Assembly: GCA_002343445.1 (NCBI GenBank)
Contig: DDSP01000060.1
Coordinates: 1 to 23,414 of the forward strand
Direction: 5' to 3'
Length of the DNA stretch: 23,414 bases
Source of the DNA: Chthonomonas sp. UBA2387
Lineage (GTDB): Bacteria; Armatimonadota; Fimbriimonadia; Fimbriimonadales; Fimbriimonadaceae
The notes beneath the pieces were generated by a model, which was given only the letters and a program-made list of their open reading frames with translations, was not told the origin of the DNA and made no database searches. Both the position numbers and the translations under genes were made by a program. Of the stretch, positions 15,619-22,954 are shown in pieces; the stretch's first letter is position 1; each line of letters opens with the position of its first letter.

Positions 15619-15766
15619 GTCCGAAGCATCCATGTTACCCGCCGTGGGCCGTCGAATCGAAGGTCTGGCGCGGGCCGGACGACGCGCATCGCAACCGCTC
15701 GGGCGTATCGGGCCGCGATTCCGAGCGTTCGCGCGCTTCTGCCAAGACGAGCGGGCAGCCAGCGAG

Positions 15767-15772
15767 TATCCT
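15767..15772 (+). promoter_or_regulatory. TATCCT -10-like box before the trans-sulfuration gene
   Basis: TATCCT ends 7 nt before the ATG at 15780, with no Shine-Dalgarno sequence between; a leaderless-type arrangement. No clear -35 box is seen. Confidence 0.4.
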
Positions 15773-15779
15773 CCCTGCC

Positions 15780-16922
15780 ATGCGCTTCTCGACCAAGGCA
15801 CTCCGCGTCGGCCAAGACCCCTCGGGCCATCAGAACCTCGCGGTGATCCCGCCCATCGTTCAGTCCGCCACGTTCGCCTGGAGGAACCTGGACGACATCC
15901 CGCGGTTCGATTACACGCGCGTCGCCAACCCCAACCGCGCGGCGCTGGAAGAGGTGATCGCGGGCCTTGAGAACGGCAAGCACGCCGTATGCTTCAGCAG
16001 CGGCATGGCGGCCGTGATGGCCGCTTTCAGCCTGCTCGAAGCCGGCGACCACCTGCTCATGGCGAGCGACATCTACGGGGGCACGCAACGCGTGTTCGAG
16101 AACGTGTTGCCTCGGCGCGGCATCGGGGGCAACGAGTTCGACGCCTCCCGACCCGAAACGATCCGCGAGCAGGCCAAGCCGAACACGAAGATGCTCATAT
16201 TCGAGACGCCCACCAACCCCAACGTGCGCGTGATGGACATCGCGGCGATCGCGCGGGAAGCCAAGGCGCTCGGCATCACCACGGTCATCGACAACACGTT
16301 CGCCACCCCGGCCCTGACCAATCCGCTCGATCTCGGCGTGGACATCGTGGTGCATTCGACCACGAAGTACATTTCCGGGCACAGCGACATCATCGGCGGG
16401 GCGGTGGTCACCAACGATGCCGACATGAGCCACTGGTTCTTCGAGCACCTGAAGACCGAAGGCGGTGCGCCGAGCCCGTTCGATTGTTGGCTTACGCTGC
16501 GCGGCGTCAAGACGCTGGCCGTGCGCATGGAGCGTCATTGCGCGAACGCGTTGGCCGTGGCCGAGTTCTTGGAGGGGCACCCGAACGTCGAGCGCGTCCA
16601 CTATCCCGGCCTGAAATCGCACAAGGACCACGATCTTGCCGCGCGTCAGATGCGCGGCTTCGGCGGCATGATGTCGTTCGAGGTGAAGGGTGGCGCGGAG
16701 CGTGCGCGGCGCGTGGCCGAGAACACGGAGACGTTCATTCTGGCCGAAAGCCTAGGGGGCGTGGAATCGCTGCTGGGCTACCCGCCCCTGATGTCGCACG
16801 GCTCGATGACTGAGGAGCAGCGGCTGGGCAAGGGCATCCCGCCGACGATGATCCGCCTAAGCGTGGGCATCGAGGACGTGCAAGACCTGATCGAAGACCT
16901 CGACCGAGCGCTCAGAGCGTAG
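15780..16922 (+). CDS. PLP-dependent trans-sulfuration enzyme (cystathionine gamma-synthase/lyase family)
   Basis: This 380-residue enzyme belongs to the Cys/Met metabolism PLP family, which makes or breaks cystathionine or forms methionine precursors. Visible marks are YTRVANPNRAALEEVIAGLENG (about residues 41-62), FSSGMAAVMAAFSLL, SDIYGGTQRVFE, the DNTFATPALTNPLDLGVDIVVHST segment and the PLP lysine K196 in HSTTKYISGHSD. GGVESLLGYPPLMSHGSM and IRLSVGIEDVQDLIEDLDRAL close the protein. Length is normal. From sequence alone I cannot separate cystathionine gamma-synthase, gamma-lyase, beta-lyase and methionine gamma-lyase. No other methionine gene is adjacent and no SAM riboswitch is visible in the 160 bp before it. 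The ATG at 15780 gives the usual family N-terminus (MRFSTKALRVGQDPS). Confidence 0.92.
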   Translation: MRFSTKALRVGQDPSGHQNLAVIPPIVQSATFAWRNLDDIPRFDYTRVANPNRAALEEVIAGLENGKHAVCFSSGMAAVMAAFSLLEAGDHLLMASDIYGGTQRVFENVLPRRGIGGNEFDASRPETIREQAKPNTKMLIFETPTNPNVRVMDIAAIAREAKALGITTVIDNTFATPALTNPLDLGVDIVVHSTTKYISGHSDIIGGAVVTNDADMSHWFFEHLKTEGGAPSPFDCWLTLRGVKTLAVRMERHCANALAVAEFLEGHPNVERVHYPGLKSHKDHDLAARQMRGFGGMMSFEVKGGAERARRVAENTETFILAESLGGVESLLGYPPLMSHGSMTEEQRLGKGIPPTMIRLSVGIEDVQDLIEDLDRALRA

Positions 16923-18543
16923 CGGCGCGTCCGTGTTTCGGGCTCAGGGCTTCTGGCTCGGGGTGGGTTTGGCCTAGCCGAACGCCACGGCCGCCGACCA
17001 GAAGCATAGGTACGCCAAAACGGTCACGCTGCAGCAGCGCATCACCGTCTCCCGATCGCGGCGGGCGTGCACGGCCAACACGCACCACGCCACCAGCAGG
17101 CTCAGGGCTTTGACTGCCACGAAGGTGGCCTCGCCCTGCTGCAACAAGTGACGCATCAATGGGTTGAACTCGACGATCAGTCCCCGAGAAGACAGCCACG
17201 AGGTGAGAATGAGATCCGAGATCCCCACGAAGAGGAGCACGGAAAAGCTGCTCGGCAGGACTATACGCACGGTTCCAAGGTATCCCCGTATCGTTACCGG
17301 GCAAAGTCCCTCTTTCGAGGGTCCCGATGAACGCATCTTGGAGGGCTCTGGCCCGCGCGGCAGGGCACGCGTAGTGGTTCATGAGCAGGCTCACGGCCAG
17401 CCGCTCCCCCTTCACGTCCACGATCCCCGACAGGCTGGAGACCATGTCGAGCGTGCCCGTTTTGCCGCGAAACGTGCTGCCGGCCAACCGGGATGCGAGC
17501 GTCCCGCGGCCGGGGGCCGCCATGTTCTCGAAGTACACCGAGGCCCACGGTTGCTTTCCCGCCCACACCAGGAGTTGGGCCAGGCCGCGTGCGGTCACGA
17601 TGTTGTGGCGGCTCATGCCCGAGCCGTCGTCGGGCCGAAAGGCGGCGTCGCCGATCGCCTTGCGAACGAACGCGCGCATCTCGCGCGATACGTCGCCGTA
17701 GCCTACGCGGCCACCGCTCGCGCCGCCCGCCGAACCCAACAGCACCAACGCCTCGGCCAAGTTGTTGTCGCTGGGAGGCAGACAGCCCGCCACGATCTCG
17801 CGGATCGGACGGCCTTCGACCACCAGGTCGGGCTTGCGGTCGGGAACCGAGACCGTTGCCGTCCAAGACCCGCCGCCCATCGCCTTGACCGCTGCCAGCG
17901 TGGGGTCGGGAAGCGCCAGCGTGTCGAGCCGCGTGGCCTTGTCGGGCAGGGTACCGCTCACAAAGCACACGCCCACGTGCGGCTCGTAGCGGACCCGTGC
18001 CGGGCCCGACTGGTCGAAATGGACGATGCGCACGCCGTAGCCGCTCGGGCGGAGTTCCAGCCCTGCCGGCCCGCCCCACAACTCGAACGAGCCTCGATCT
18101 ACGGTCAGAGACGCCACCCGAGCCGCGTACTTGTTGGGCAAGTCGTCCCACTCCCACGAAGGTGGGACCGCGGGGTCGAACGGTTGCGCCACACGAAAGG
18201 CCGTGCCCGAGGGTACGCCTAGTTTGGCCCCCACTGCGCGCCAATCGGCATAGGTCGCCATCGGGTCGCCTGTCGTGCGCACCACGACGGCGTCGGCTTC
18301 CTTCCAGAACTCGGTCTTGGGCTTCCAATCGGGGCCGAGCCGGTCGAGGGCGAACGCGCACGCCAAGAGCTTCTGGTTGCTTGCTGGCACCATCCTCGCG
18401 TCGGGGTTGCGCTCGTAGAGCACCGTCCCATCCTGCCGCATCACGCACGCGCCGACCAGCGCCCCGGCGAGATCGGTGTGGTTCAACACGGCGTCGAGGT
18501 CCGCGCGCATCGCCGACGCCAGCAACAAAGAAGCCAAGACCAT
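16912..18543 (-). CDS. dacB: D-alanyl-D-alanine carboxypeptidase (PBP4/DacB, peptidase S13), probable frameshifted end
   Basis: This penicillin-binding protein trims or cleaves peptidoglycan cross-links outside the membrane. It has a short hydrophobic start (MVLASLLLASAM) and the full serine-acyltransferase triad: SxxK at S55-K58 (PASNQK), SxN at S258-N260 (PSDNN) and KTG at 361-363 (GKTGTL). The conserved LAVSLLMNHY segment follows. Similarity to the family ends near residue 412 (ALQDAFIGTLER). The frame then runs on for about 130 residues with no resemblance to the family, straight across the small membrane-protein gene in another frame. In a third frame a stop lies at 17294-17296, giving an end such as RDFAR. 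One missing base near the AAA run at 17313-17315 would explain this. The true 3' end is therefore probably about 17294, and the listed end is the open frame as it stands. Confidence 0.83.
   Translation of the reverse strand: MVLASLLLASAMRADLDAVLNHTDLAGALVGACVMRQDGTVLYERNPDARMVPASNQKLLACAFALDRLGPDWKPKTEFWKEADAVVVRTTGDPMATYADWRAVGAKLGVPSGTAFRVAQPFDPAVPPSWEWDDLPNKYAARVASLTVDRGSFELWGGPAGLELRPSGYGVRIVHFDQSGPARVRYEPHVGVCFVSGTLPDKATRLDTLALPDPTLAAVKAMGGGSWTATVSVPDRKPDLVVEGRPIREIVAGCLPPSDNNLAEALVLLGSAGGASGGRVGYGDVSREMRAFVRKAIGDAAFRPDDGSGMSRHNIVTARGLAQLLVWAGKQPWASVYFENMAAPGRGTLASRLAGSTFRGKTGTLDMVSSLSGIVDVKGERLAVSLLMNHYACPAARARALQDAFIGTLERGTLPGNDTGIPWNRAYSPAEQLFRAPLRGDLGSHSHLVAVFSGTDRRVQPIDASLVAAGRGHLRGSQSPEPAGGVVRVGRARPPRSGDGDALLQRDRFGVPMLLVGGRGVRLGQTHPEPEALSPKHGRAATL
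16974..17270 (-). CDS. Small membrane protein, DUF5658-like
   Basis: This 98-residue protein has about three hydrophobic helices (SSFSVLLFVGISDLILTSWL, FVAVKALSLLVAWCVLAV, VTVLAYLCFWSAAVAF). The pattern of Asp and Thr in the first helix, then a short loop, Gly, Glu and NPLMR matches my recollection of DUF5658 proteins, whose function is unknown. The GTG at 17270 is chosen because TACCTT ends 6 nt before it, the same box seen before other genes here; an ATG at 17336 would add 22 residues inside the carboxypeptidase reading region. It lies just behind dacB on the same strand, and the dacB frame runs over it. The membrane protein pattern is clear; the role is unknown. Confidence 0.65.
   Translation of the reverse strand: MRIVLPSSFSVLLFVGISDLILTSWLSSRGLIVEFNPLMRHLLQQGEATFVAVKALSLLVAWCVLAVHARRDRETVMRCCSVTVLAYLCFWSAAVAFG
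17277..17282 (-). promoter_or_regulatory. TACCTT -10-like box before the DUF5658-like gene
   Basis: On the minus strand, TACCTT ends 6 nt before the GTG at 17270. It supports that start over the upstream ATG. Confidence 0.35.
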
Positions 18544-18592
18544 GGGGTGAGTGTTCGGCGAGACACGGGGTCAACCCTGCCGACGCATCGGC

Positions 18593-18598
18593 CATACT
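18593..18598 (+). promoter_or_regulatory. CATACT -10-like box before the export gene
   Basis: CATACT ends 6 nt before the ATG at 18605, within the 61-bp divergent gap shared with dacB. The first base departs from TANNNT. Confidence 0.35.
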
Positions 18599-18604
18599 GA
18601 AGGC

Positions 18605-19717
18605 ATGCGCTTCTTGGCAGGCGTTTGGCTCCTTCTTCTCTCGCTCGCAGGCATCGCCCAGACGACGGTGTCGCTTGACTCGGCACCCGACCGCCGCATC
18701 GAACCGGGCGACCGCTTCCGCGTCGAGTGCTCCGACCCCACGTTGGCTCGCGAGTACTCGGTCGAGAGCCACGGCAGGCTCGATTTGGGCGTGGTCCCGC
18801 CGGTGACGCTGGCAGGAATGACCGTGACTCAGGCACAGGACCGATTGGCCGAGAGCGTGCGCGCGGCCCTGCCCGCCGATGGCTCGACGGTGAAGGTCAG
18901 CCTTCTTTGGCGCGGCGATCTGCCGATCCGGTTCACGGGCGCAGTCACGTACCCGGGCATGATGGAGCATCGCGAAGACCTGACCCTGGAAGAAGCCTTG
19001 CGCGCCATCCAGCCGCAGGAGGGCAGCGAAGCCACGTTCGTCTTGGTGGACCAACTCGGCGCGAAGAAGCTTGTCGAGACCGACAAGCCCGACGTGCTCG
19101 GCATGCGGTTGGCTCCCGGCGACCACCTGCATTTCGTGCTCTCGAACCGCGTCCGCGAGGTGTTCGTGTTGGGAGCCGTGGCTGCGCCGGGTTCGTACCC
19201 GTACACCGCAGGACTCACGTTGGAGCGCGCCGTGGCGTTGGCGGGCGGCCTGACGCCCACGGCCAACCGCAACGGCATCGAAGTGCTCCGGGCCAATCAG
19301 GCGGTCCACCAGCCCAGCGAGTGGAACACCGAAGCCGGCTCGTTTGTGTTGCGTCCGGGCGACGTGGTGCGCATCGCGCTGAAGAAGGAGCGGTTCTTCG
19401 TTGGAGTGGATGGGGCCGTTCGGCATCCCGCCATCCTCGACTTCGATGAGGGCATGACTCTGCTCAAAGCCGTGAACGCCGTGGGCGGACCCGCCGACCA
19501 AGCCGACCTCTCGAAGGTGCAGATCCTGCGCGTGGACGGTGGCCGGCAAGTGCGGACGATCCACGACCTGCTTTCGATCTCGCGCGGCCTCAAAGCCGAT
19601 GTGCCGCTCAAGCCCGGCGACGCCATCTACGTCCCCACGGGCAAGGGCGTCAAGAGCGTGCCTGCGAACGTGGACCTGCTCATCCGGCGGTTGACTCGAT
19701 TGGGAGGCCGCGGCTAG
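18605..19717 (+). CDS. Polysaccharide export protein with SLBB domains (Wza-like)
   Basis: This secreted or outer-envelope protein of 370 residues probably helps move capsule or exopolysaccharide. The signal peptide MRFLAGVWLLLLSLAGIAQ is clear. A polysaccharide-export domain follows (about residues 30-105: RIEPGDRFRVE, YSVESHGRLDLGVVPPVTLAGMTVTQAQDRLAESVRAAL). Then come repeated SLBB-type units with the GxVxxPGxYPYxxGLTLxxAVxxAGG pattern (about 110-330). Each is followed by a strand ending in LRPGDVV or LKPGDAIYVP. There is no lipobox cysteine, so unlike Wza it is not an obvious lipoprotein. No Wzc-like kinase or glycosyltransferase is adjacent. The VanX-like dipeptidase gene starts 5 bp after its stop, so the two are co-transcribed. 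Confidence 0.85.
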   Translation: MRFLAGVWLLLLSLAGIAQTTVSLDSAPDRRIEPGDRFRVECSDPTLAREYSVESHGRLDLGVVPPVTLAGMTVTQAQDRLAESVRAALPADGSTVKVSLLWRGDLPIRFTGAVTYPGMMEHREDLTLEEALRAIQPQEGSEATFVLVDQLGAKKLVETDKPDVLGMRLAPGDHLHFVLSNRVREVFVLGAVAAPGSYPYTAGLTLERAVALAGGLTPTANRNGIEVLRANQAVHQPSEWNTEAGSFVLRPGDVVRIALKKERFFVGVDGAVRHPAILDFDEGMTLLKAVNAVGGPADQADLSKVQILRVDGGRQVRTIHDLLSISRGLKADVPLKPGDAIYVPTGKGVKSVPANVDLLIRRLTRLGGRG

Positions 19718-19722
19718 ACCCG

Positions 19723-20460
19723 ATGGCGCGAGGCATGAACTGGGACCGCACGAAAGGCCGTCCCGAACCCGTCCACCTGCTGAACCGCATCCGAGAAGTC
19801 GAGTGCGGCGAGCCGCTCGTGGACATGCGCGAAGTCGCCCCGAGCATCCGCATCCTTCGCGCGCACACGATTCCCTATTGCCGCAAGACCGTGGCCGAGA
19901 TGGCCGAGCGGGCGGCGCGGCGCATGCCCAAGGGCGTCCACATGGCGATGACCGAGGCGTGGCGTCCGATCCAGCGCCAGCAACGCATTTACGACTTCAT
20001 GATGAAGTGCGCCCTCGAGGCTTTCCCCGATCGCCAGTACTCGTCGCTCAAGCGCACGGTCAACCGATGGGTTGCGCCCACCGACCAGAAGGCCCCGCCG
20101 GGACACTGCACGGGGGCTGCGCTGGACATCAATCTGGTGGACGACAGCGGGGAAGTCATCGACGTGTGGGCGCCGTACGAGCGGTTCTTGGCCAGCCCGA
20201 CCTACACGCTCGGCCTGACCGAGGAAGCCCAGTACCACCGCAACCTGCTGATCGAAGCCATGCTCGCCGAGGGCTTCTCCAACTGCCGCGACGAGTGGTG
20301 GCATTACAGCTATGGCGACGCGGGTTGGGCCGTGCGCGTCGGTGCGGAGGAGTGCATCTACGGCTTGGTGCACCTCGACCCGGCGCTCTACGAATCGCTC
20401 GAAGACCTGGCCGCCGAAGCCATCGCTGGCCGGCCCAATCCCTTTCTCGACCCATCCTGA
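19723..20460 (+). CDS. D-alanyl-D-alanine dipeptidase-like peptidase (M15, VanX type)
   Basis: This is a zinc peptidase of 245 residues of the M15D class. VanX-type enzymes split D-Ala-D-Ala; housekeeping relatives recycle peptidoglycan peptides. The zinc ligands fit exactly: H128 and D135 in PGHCTGAALDI, and E191 with H194 in DEWWHYSYGD, where Glu is the catalytic base. TEAWRPIQRQQRIYDFMM (about 78-95) is the substrate-side region. There is no signal peptide, so it is cytoplasmic. It begins 5 bp after the export-protein stop. With the nearby carboxypeptidase it makes two cell-wall enzymes in one neighbourhood. No VanA/VanH-like ligase or dehydrogenase is present, so this is not a vancomycin cluster. 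An ATG four codons later (19735) is an alternative start. Confidence 0.88.
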   Translation: MARGMNWDRTKGRPEPVHLLNRIREVECGEPLVDMREVAPSIRILRAHTIPYCRKTVAEMAERAARRMPKGVHMAMTEAWRPIQRQQRIYDFMMKCALEAFPDRQYSSLKRTVNRWVAPTDQKAPPGHCTGAALDINLVDDSGEVIDVWAPYERFLASPTYTLGLTEEAQYHRNLLIEAMLAEGFSNCRDEWWHYSYGDAGWAVRVGAEECIYGLVHLDPALYESLEDLAAEAIAGRPNPFLDPS

Positions 20461-20464
20461 GCGG

Positions 20465-20470
20465 TACGAT
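20465..20470 (+). promoter_or_regulatory. TACGAT -10-like box before riboflavin synthase
   Basis: TACGAT ends 6 nt before the GTG at 20477, in the 16-bp gap after the dipeptidase gene. It fits the leaderless-type pattern and supports the GTG start. Confidence 0.45.
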
Positions 20471-20476
20471 CAAGGC

Positions 20477-21100
20477 GTGTTCACGGGCATCATCCGTCGC
20501 CTGGGCCTGGTGGTCTCGCGCCGAGATCACCGGTTGATCGTCGCGTTCGACCCCGAACAGCCGCTCAGCGTCGGCGACAGCCTGAGCGTCAACGGGTGCT
20601 GCCTGACGGTCACCGATGCCGCCGATGCGGGCGAGTTCTCGCAGGTCGGGTTCGACCTGAGCGGCGAAACGCTGGCCGTGACCACGCTCGGCACGTGGAA
20701 CCCGGGGCGGCGAGTGAACGTGGAGCACGCCCTGCGCTACGGGATGGGGCTGGACGGACACCTCGTCCAAGGCCACGTGGACACCGTGGGAACCGTGGTG
20801 GCCGTCGAAGCCGCTCCAGACAGGTCGTCGTGGACGTATACGTTCGCCGTCCCGGAAGAGCGAGGCGTACTGCTTGCCCCCAAGGGCTCAATCGCAGTGG
20901 ATGGCGTCAGCCTCACCATCGTCAACCCCCGACGCGAATCGGGCGAGGCGCGGTTCGATGTGGCCGTGATTCCCCATACGCGGCGCGAGACAGCGATGCT
21001 GCACCTGGCCCCGGGCGATGCGGTGAACGTGGAGTTCGACATCTTGGCCAAGCAGGTGGACGCGCAGATTCGGGCGTATCTGGAGTGGACTCGGAAGTAG
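20477..21100 (+). CDS. ribE: Riboflavin synthase, alpha subunit
   Basis: This enzyme converts two molecules of 6,7-dimethyl-8-ribityllumazine into riboflavin and a pyrimidine by-product. The 207 residues start with the hallmark MFTGII (initiated at GTG) and hold two lumazine-binding beta-barrels: residues 1 to about 95 (VNGCCLTVTD, FDLSGETLAVTTLGTWNPGRRVNVEHALRYGMGLDGH), and about 96 to 190 (LVQGHVDTVGTV, APKGSIAVDGVSLTIVN, FDVAVIPHTRRETAMLHLAPGDAVNVEFDILAKQV). Length and motifs are complete. Unlike the usual ribDEBAH cluster it stands alone, and no FMN riboswitch is visible before it. It follows the dipeptidase gene by 16 bp but has its own -10-like box. Confidence 0.95.
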   Translation: MFTGIIRRLGLVVSRRDHRLIVAFDPEQPLSVGDSLSVNGCCLTVTDAADAGEFSQVGFDLSGETLAVTTLGTWNPGRRVNVEHALRYGMGLDGHLVQGHVDTVGTVVAVEAAPDRSSWTYTFAVPEERGVLLAPKGSIAVDGVSLTIVNPRRESGEARFDVAVIPHTRRETAMLHLAPGDAVNVEFDILAKQVDAQIRAYLEWTRK

Positions 21101-21122
21101 GCGTTGCAGCGCGCCCGGAATC

Positions 21123-21181
21123 CCCCTCTTCCACCGTAGAGACCTTGTGCTTGCCAAGGCGTATCGTCGGTGGGAGAGGGG
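21123..21181. repeat. Nested inverted repeat, terminator-like or small repeat element
   Basis: CCCCTCTTCCACC (21123-21135) pairs with GGTGGGAGAGGGG (21169-21181) with a single T-G wobble. Inside the 33-nt loop, CCTTG and CAAGG form a second small stem. The structure sits in the 230-bp gap between riboflavin synthase and the oxidoreductase and may be a terminator or a dispersed small repeat. The rest of the gap (21182-21330) shows no gene and no clear promoter. Confidence 0.5.
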
Positions 21182-21330
21182 CTAGGGGTGAGGGCTCATT
21201 CGAAGTCTGAGGCACGCTCGAAGTACAGGTTCCTGAGGGCTGCGAGAGACGCTGGTGACGGGTCGGCCCTCGGTTCGACGAACTAGGCCTGCCCGGCAGG
21301 AAGTCCGCGATTGGCGGCGAACCTGAGACC

Positions 21331-22311
21331 ATGTCCTTGCGGATCGGGTTTCTCGGAGTCGCTCACATGCACGCTTGGGGTTATGCCCACGGGCTGAAGT
21401 CGCGGACCGATGCCCAAGCGGTCGCCGTGTACGACGCCGACCCGGCGATGGCCGAGCGATTCGCCAGCGACTTCGGCGTCGAGCGGTGCGCCTCGCCCGA
21501 AGCCCTGCTGGATGCCGCCGACGCCCTGATCGTGTGCAGCGAGAACATGCGGCACGCCGAGTACGTCGAGCTGGCGGCCTCGCGGCGCAAGCCGACCCTC
21601 TGCGAGAAGCCGCTGGCGCCGAACGACGAACACGCCCGCCGCATCGCGACCGCCGTGGAGGCGAGCGGGATGCTGCTGATGACGGCCTTCCCTTGCCGCT
21701 TTTCGCCCGCTTACCGCAAGCTCAAGGAACGCGTGGCCAACGGCGACATCGGCCCACTGCGGGCCGTGTGTGCCACCAACCGGGGTTCGTGCCCGGGCGG
21801 CTGGTTCGTGCAGGCCGCTCACTCCGGGGGCGGCGCGATGATCGACCACGTGGTGCACGTCGCCGACCTGTTGCACGACTTGCTGGGCGAAGAGCCCGTT
21901 CGGGTGCAGGCGCAGACGGGGCACAACATGTATGGCGAAACGTGGGAAGACACGGCCATGCTCACGCTGGAGTATCCGTGCGGCGTGTTCGCCACGCTGG
22001 ATTCGAGTTGGTCGCGCCCCAAGAGCTACAAGACGTGGGGCGACGTCACGATGAACGTTGTGGGCGAGGCGGGCGTGATCGAGATGGACATGTTCGGCTG
22101 TGGCGCGGACCTGTACCGCAACGCCGACATGCGGCACACCCATGCGGGTTACGGCTCGAACCTGGACGCCCTGCTCGTGGACGGGTTCTTGGCGGCGGTG
22201 CGGGGCGATGGCCCAGCAGTCCCTTCGGTCGGGGACGGCCTCGCCGCCGCCCGAGTGGCTTTGGCGGGCTACGCTTCGGTCGCAAAGGGCGGTGCGCCGG
22301 TGGCACTCTAG
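21331..22311 (+). CDS. Gfo/Idh/MocA-family NAD(P)-dependent oxidoreductase
   Basis: This 326-residue protein is likely to oxidise or reduce a sugar or inositol derivative with NAD(P). The Rossmann start is IGFLGVAHMHAWGYAHGL, where the usual G-x-G-x-x-G is degenerate. The family motif CEKPLAP holds K93, the catalytic lysine. A C-terminal substrate domain follows with RFSPAYRKLKERVANGDIGPLRAV, GGGAMIDHVVHVADLLHDLLG (about 168-188, including the catalytic-type Asp-His pair) and a beta-sheet ending in DGLAAARVALAGYASVAKG. The substrate cannot be predicted. It is not in an obvious operon; the 230-bp gap before it holds only the inverted repeat. The ATG at 21331 lacks both a Shine-Dalgarno site and a good -10 box. 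Confidence 0.88.
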   Translation: MSLRIGFLGVAHMHAWGYAHGLKSRTDAQAVAVYDADPAMAERFASDFGVERCASPEALLDAADALIVCSENMRHAEYVELAASRRKPTLCEKPLAPNDEHARRIATAVEASGMLLMTAFPCRFSPAYRKLKERVANGDIGPLRAVCATNRGSCPGGWFVQAAHSGGGAMIDHVVHVADLLHDLLGEEPVRVQAQTGHNMYGETWEDTAMLTLEYPCGVFATLDSSWSRPKSYKTWGDVTMNVVGEAGVIEMDMFGCGADLYRNADMRHTHAGYGSNLDALLVDGFLAAVRGDGPAVPSVGDGLAAARVALAGYASVAKGGAPVAL

Positions 22312-22360
22312 CGATCGGAGCCGCAGCCTCGCAGGCCGGATGAATGTGAACGTCCTCGTC

Positions 22361-22366
22361 TATACT
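22361..22366 (+). promoter_or_regulatory. TATACT -10-like box before hicB
   Basis: TATACT ends 9 nt before the ATG at 22376 and would place the transcript start at or just before that codon. It favours 22376 over the in-frame ATG at 22340. Confidence 0.45.
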
Positions 22367-22375
22367 GGTGGGTAT

Positions 22376-22597
22376 ATGGCCGTCGAACTGACCATCATTT
22401 TGGAGCGAGGCGAGGATGGGTTCTGGGTCGCTACGATTCCAGAGGTACCGGGTGCCTTCTCGCAGGGCGCGACGCGTTCCGAGGCCAGGATGAACGTTCT
22501 TACCGCCATGGAAGAGCTCATGGCCGCTCGCCGAGAGATGGCGATGCGCGATCGACCCGACCCCGAAGATGTCGAACGCCTGGCTCTTCACGCGTGA
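22376..22597 (+). CDS. hicB: HicB-like antitoxin, short form
   Basis: This 73-residue protein has the partial RNase H fold of HicB antitoxins: MAVELTIILERGEDGFWVATIPEVPGAFSQGATRSEARMNVLTAMEELMAARRE. The GxWVATIPEVPG and SQGATRSEA stretches are the family hallmarks. The tail is short, and the C-terminal RHH or HTH DNA-binding domain of long HicB proteins is missing, so it probably cannot repress by itself. The ATG at 22376 is preferred because of the TATACT box; the ATG at 22340 would add 12 residues. Its stop lies 3 bp from the stop of hicA on the opposite strand. Antitoxin function is inferred from the family and from this neighbour. Confidence 0.85.
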   Translation: MAVELTIILERGEDGFWVATIPEVPGAFSQGATRSEARMNVLTAMEELMAARREMAMRDRPDPEDVERLALHA

Positions 22598-22600
22598 TCT

Positions 22601-22783
22601 CTAGGGTTCGGGAATGCCGAGTTCACGGCAAATCTTTCGGACCAGAATCCGGTCAATCGTTTGGTGTCTGGGAACCGGCGACGTCATTCCCGTCGAGGGA
22701 TTGTGCCAAATCTCGTGCTTGCCCTCCCGAATGAGCAGGCAGCCGTTTGCCCGCAGGTGCTTGAGCAAGTCGTTCTTGCTCAT
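22601..22783 (-). CDS. hicA: HicA-like mRNA interferase toxin, convergent to hicB
   Basis: This 60-residue protein has the dsRNA-binding fold of HicA (YcfA) toxins, which cut mRNA without needing the ribosome. Visible marks are MSKNDLLKHLRANGCLLIREGKHEIWHNP, with the conserved Gly and catalytic-type H23, and the closing helix DRILVRKICRELGI that corresponds to the family's IL..AG tail. The usual VPxH appears as VPRHQTID. Nothing is truncated. It lies on the minus strand, tail to tail with hicB, whereas canonical hicAB genes are co-directional and overlapping. No convincing -10 box or Shine-Dalgarno site precedes the ATG at 22783. Confidence 0.82.
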   Translation of the reverse strand: MSKNDLLKHLRANGCLLIREGKHEIWHNPSTGMTSPVPRHQTIDRILVRKICRELGIPEP

Positions 22784-22954
22784 CGGTTGCTACCATCTTG
22801 CGACCGTCTTTCGGGCATGTTCGCAGAACATCATCACGCATTGCCTGCAAAGCGCTTGTGTCGTTCCAGTCTCCACCGAAAGTGCGCGGGTTGCGGACGC
22901 CCTATGCGGCCGATGACAGGACGCGCCGCAGGCGCCGCACCATGCGCGACGGAC

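Noticed and set aside
19723..20460. Vancomycin-resistance cluster because of the VanX-like enzyme
   Set aside because: No VanH, VanA/B ligase or VanRS two-component genes are nearby; VanX-like dipeptidases are common housekeeping enzymes.
20461..20476. FMN riboswitch before riboflavin synthase
   Set aside because: The gap is only 16 bp, far too short for the aptamer, and no RFN-type conserved elements occur in the preceding gene end.
22340..22375. Upstream in-frame ATG for hicB adding MNVNVLVYTGGY
   Set aside because: The added residues are not conserved in HicB proteins as I know them, and the TATACT box lies inside this stretch.
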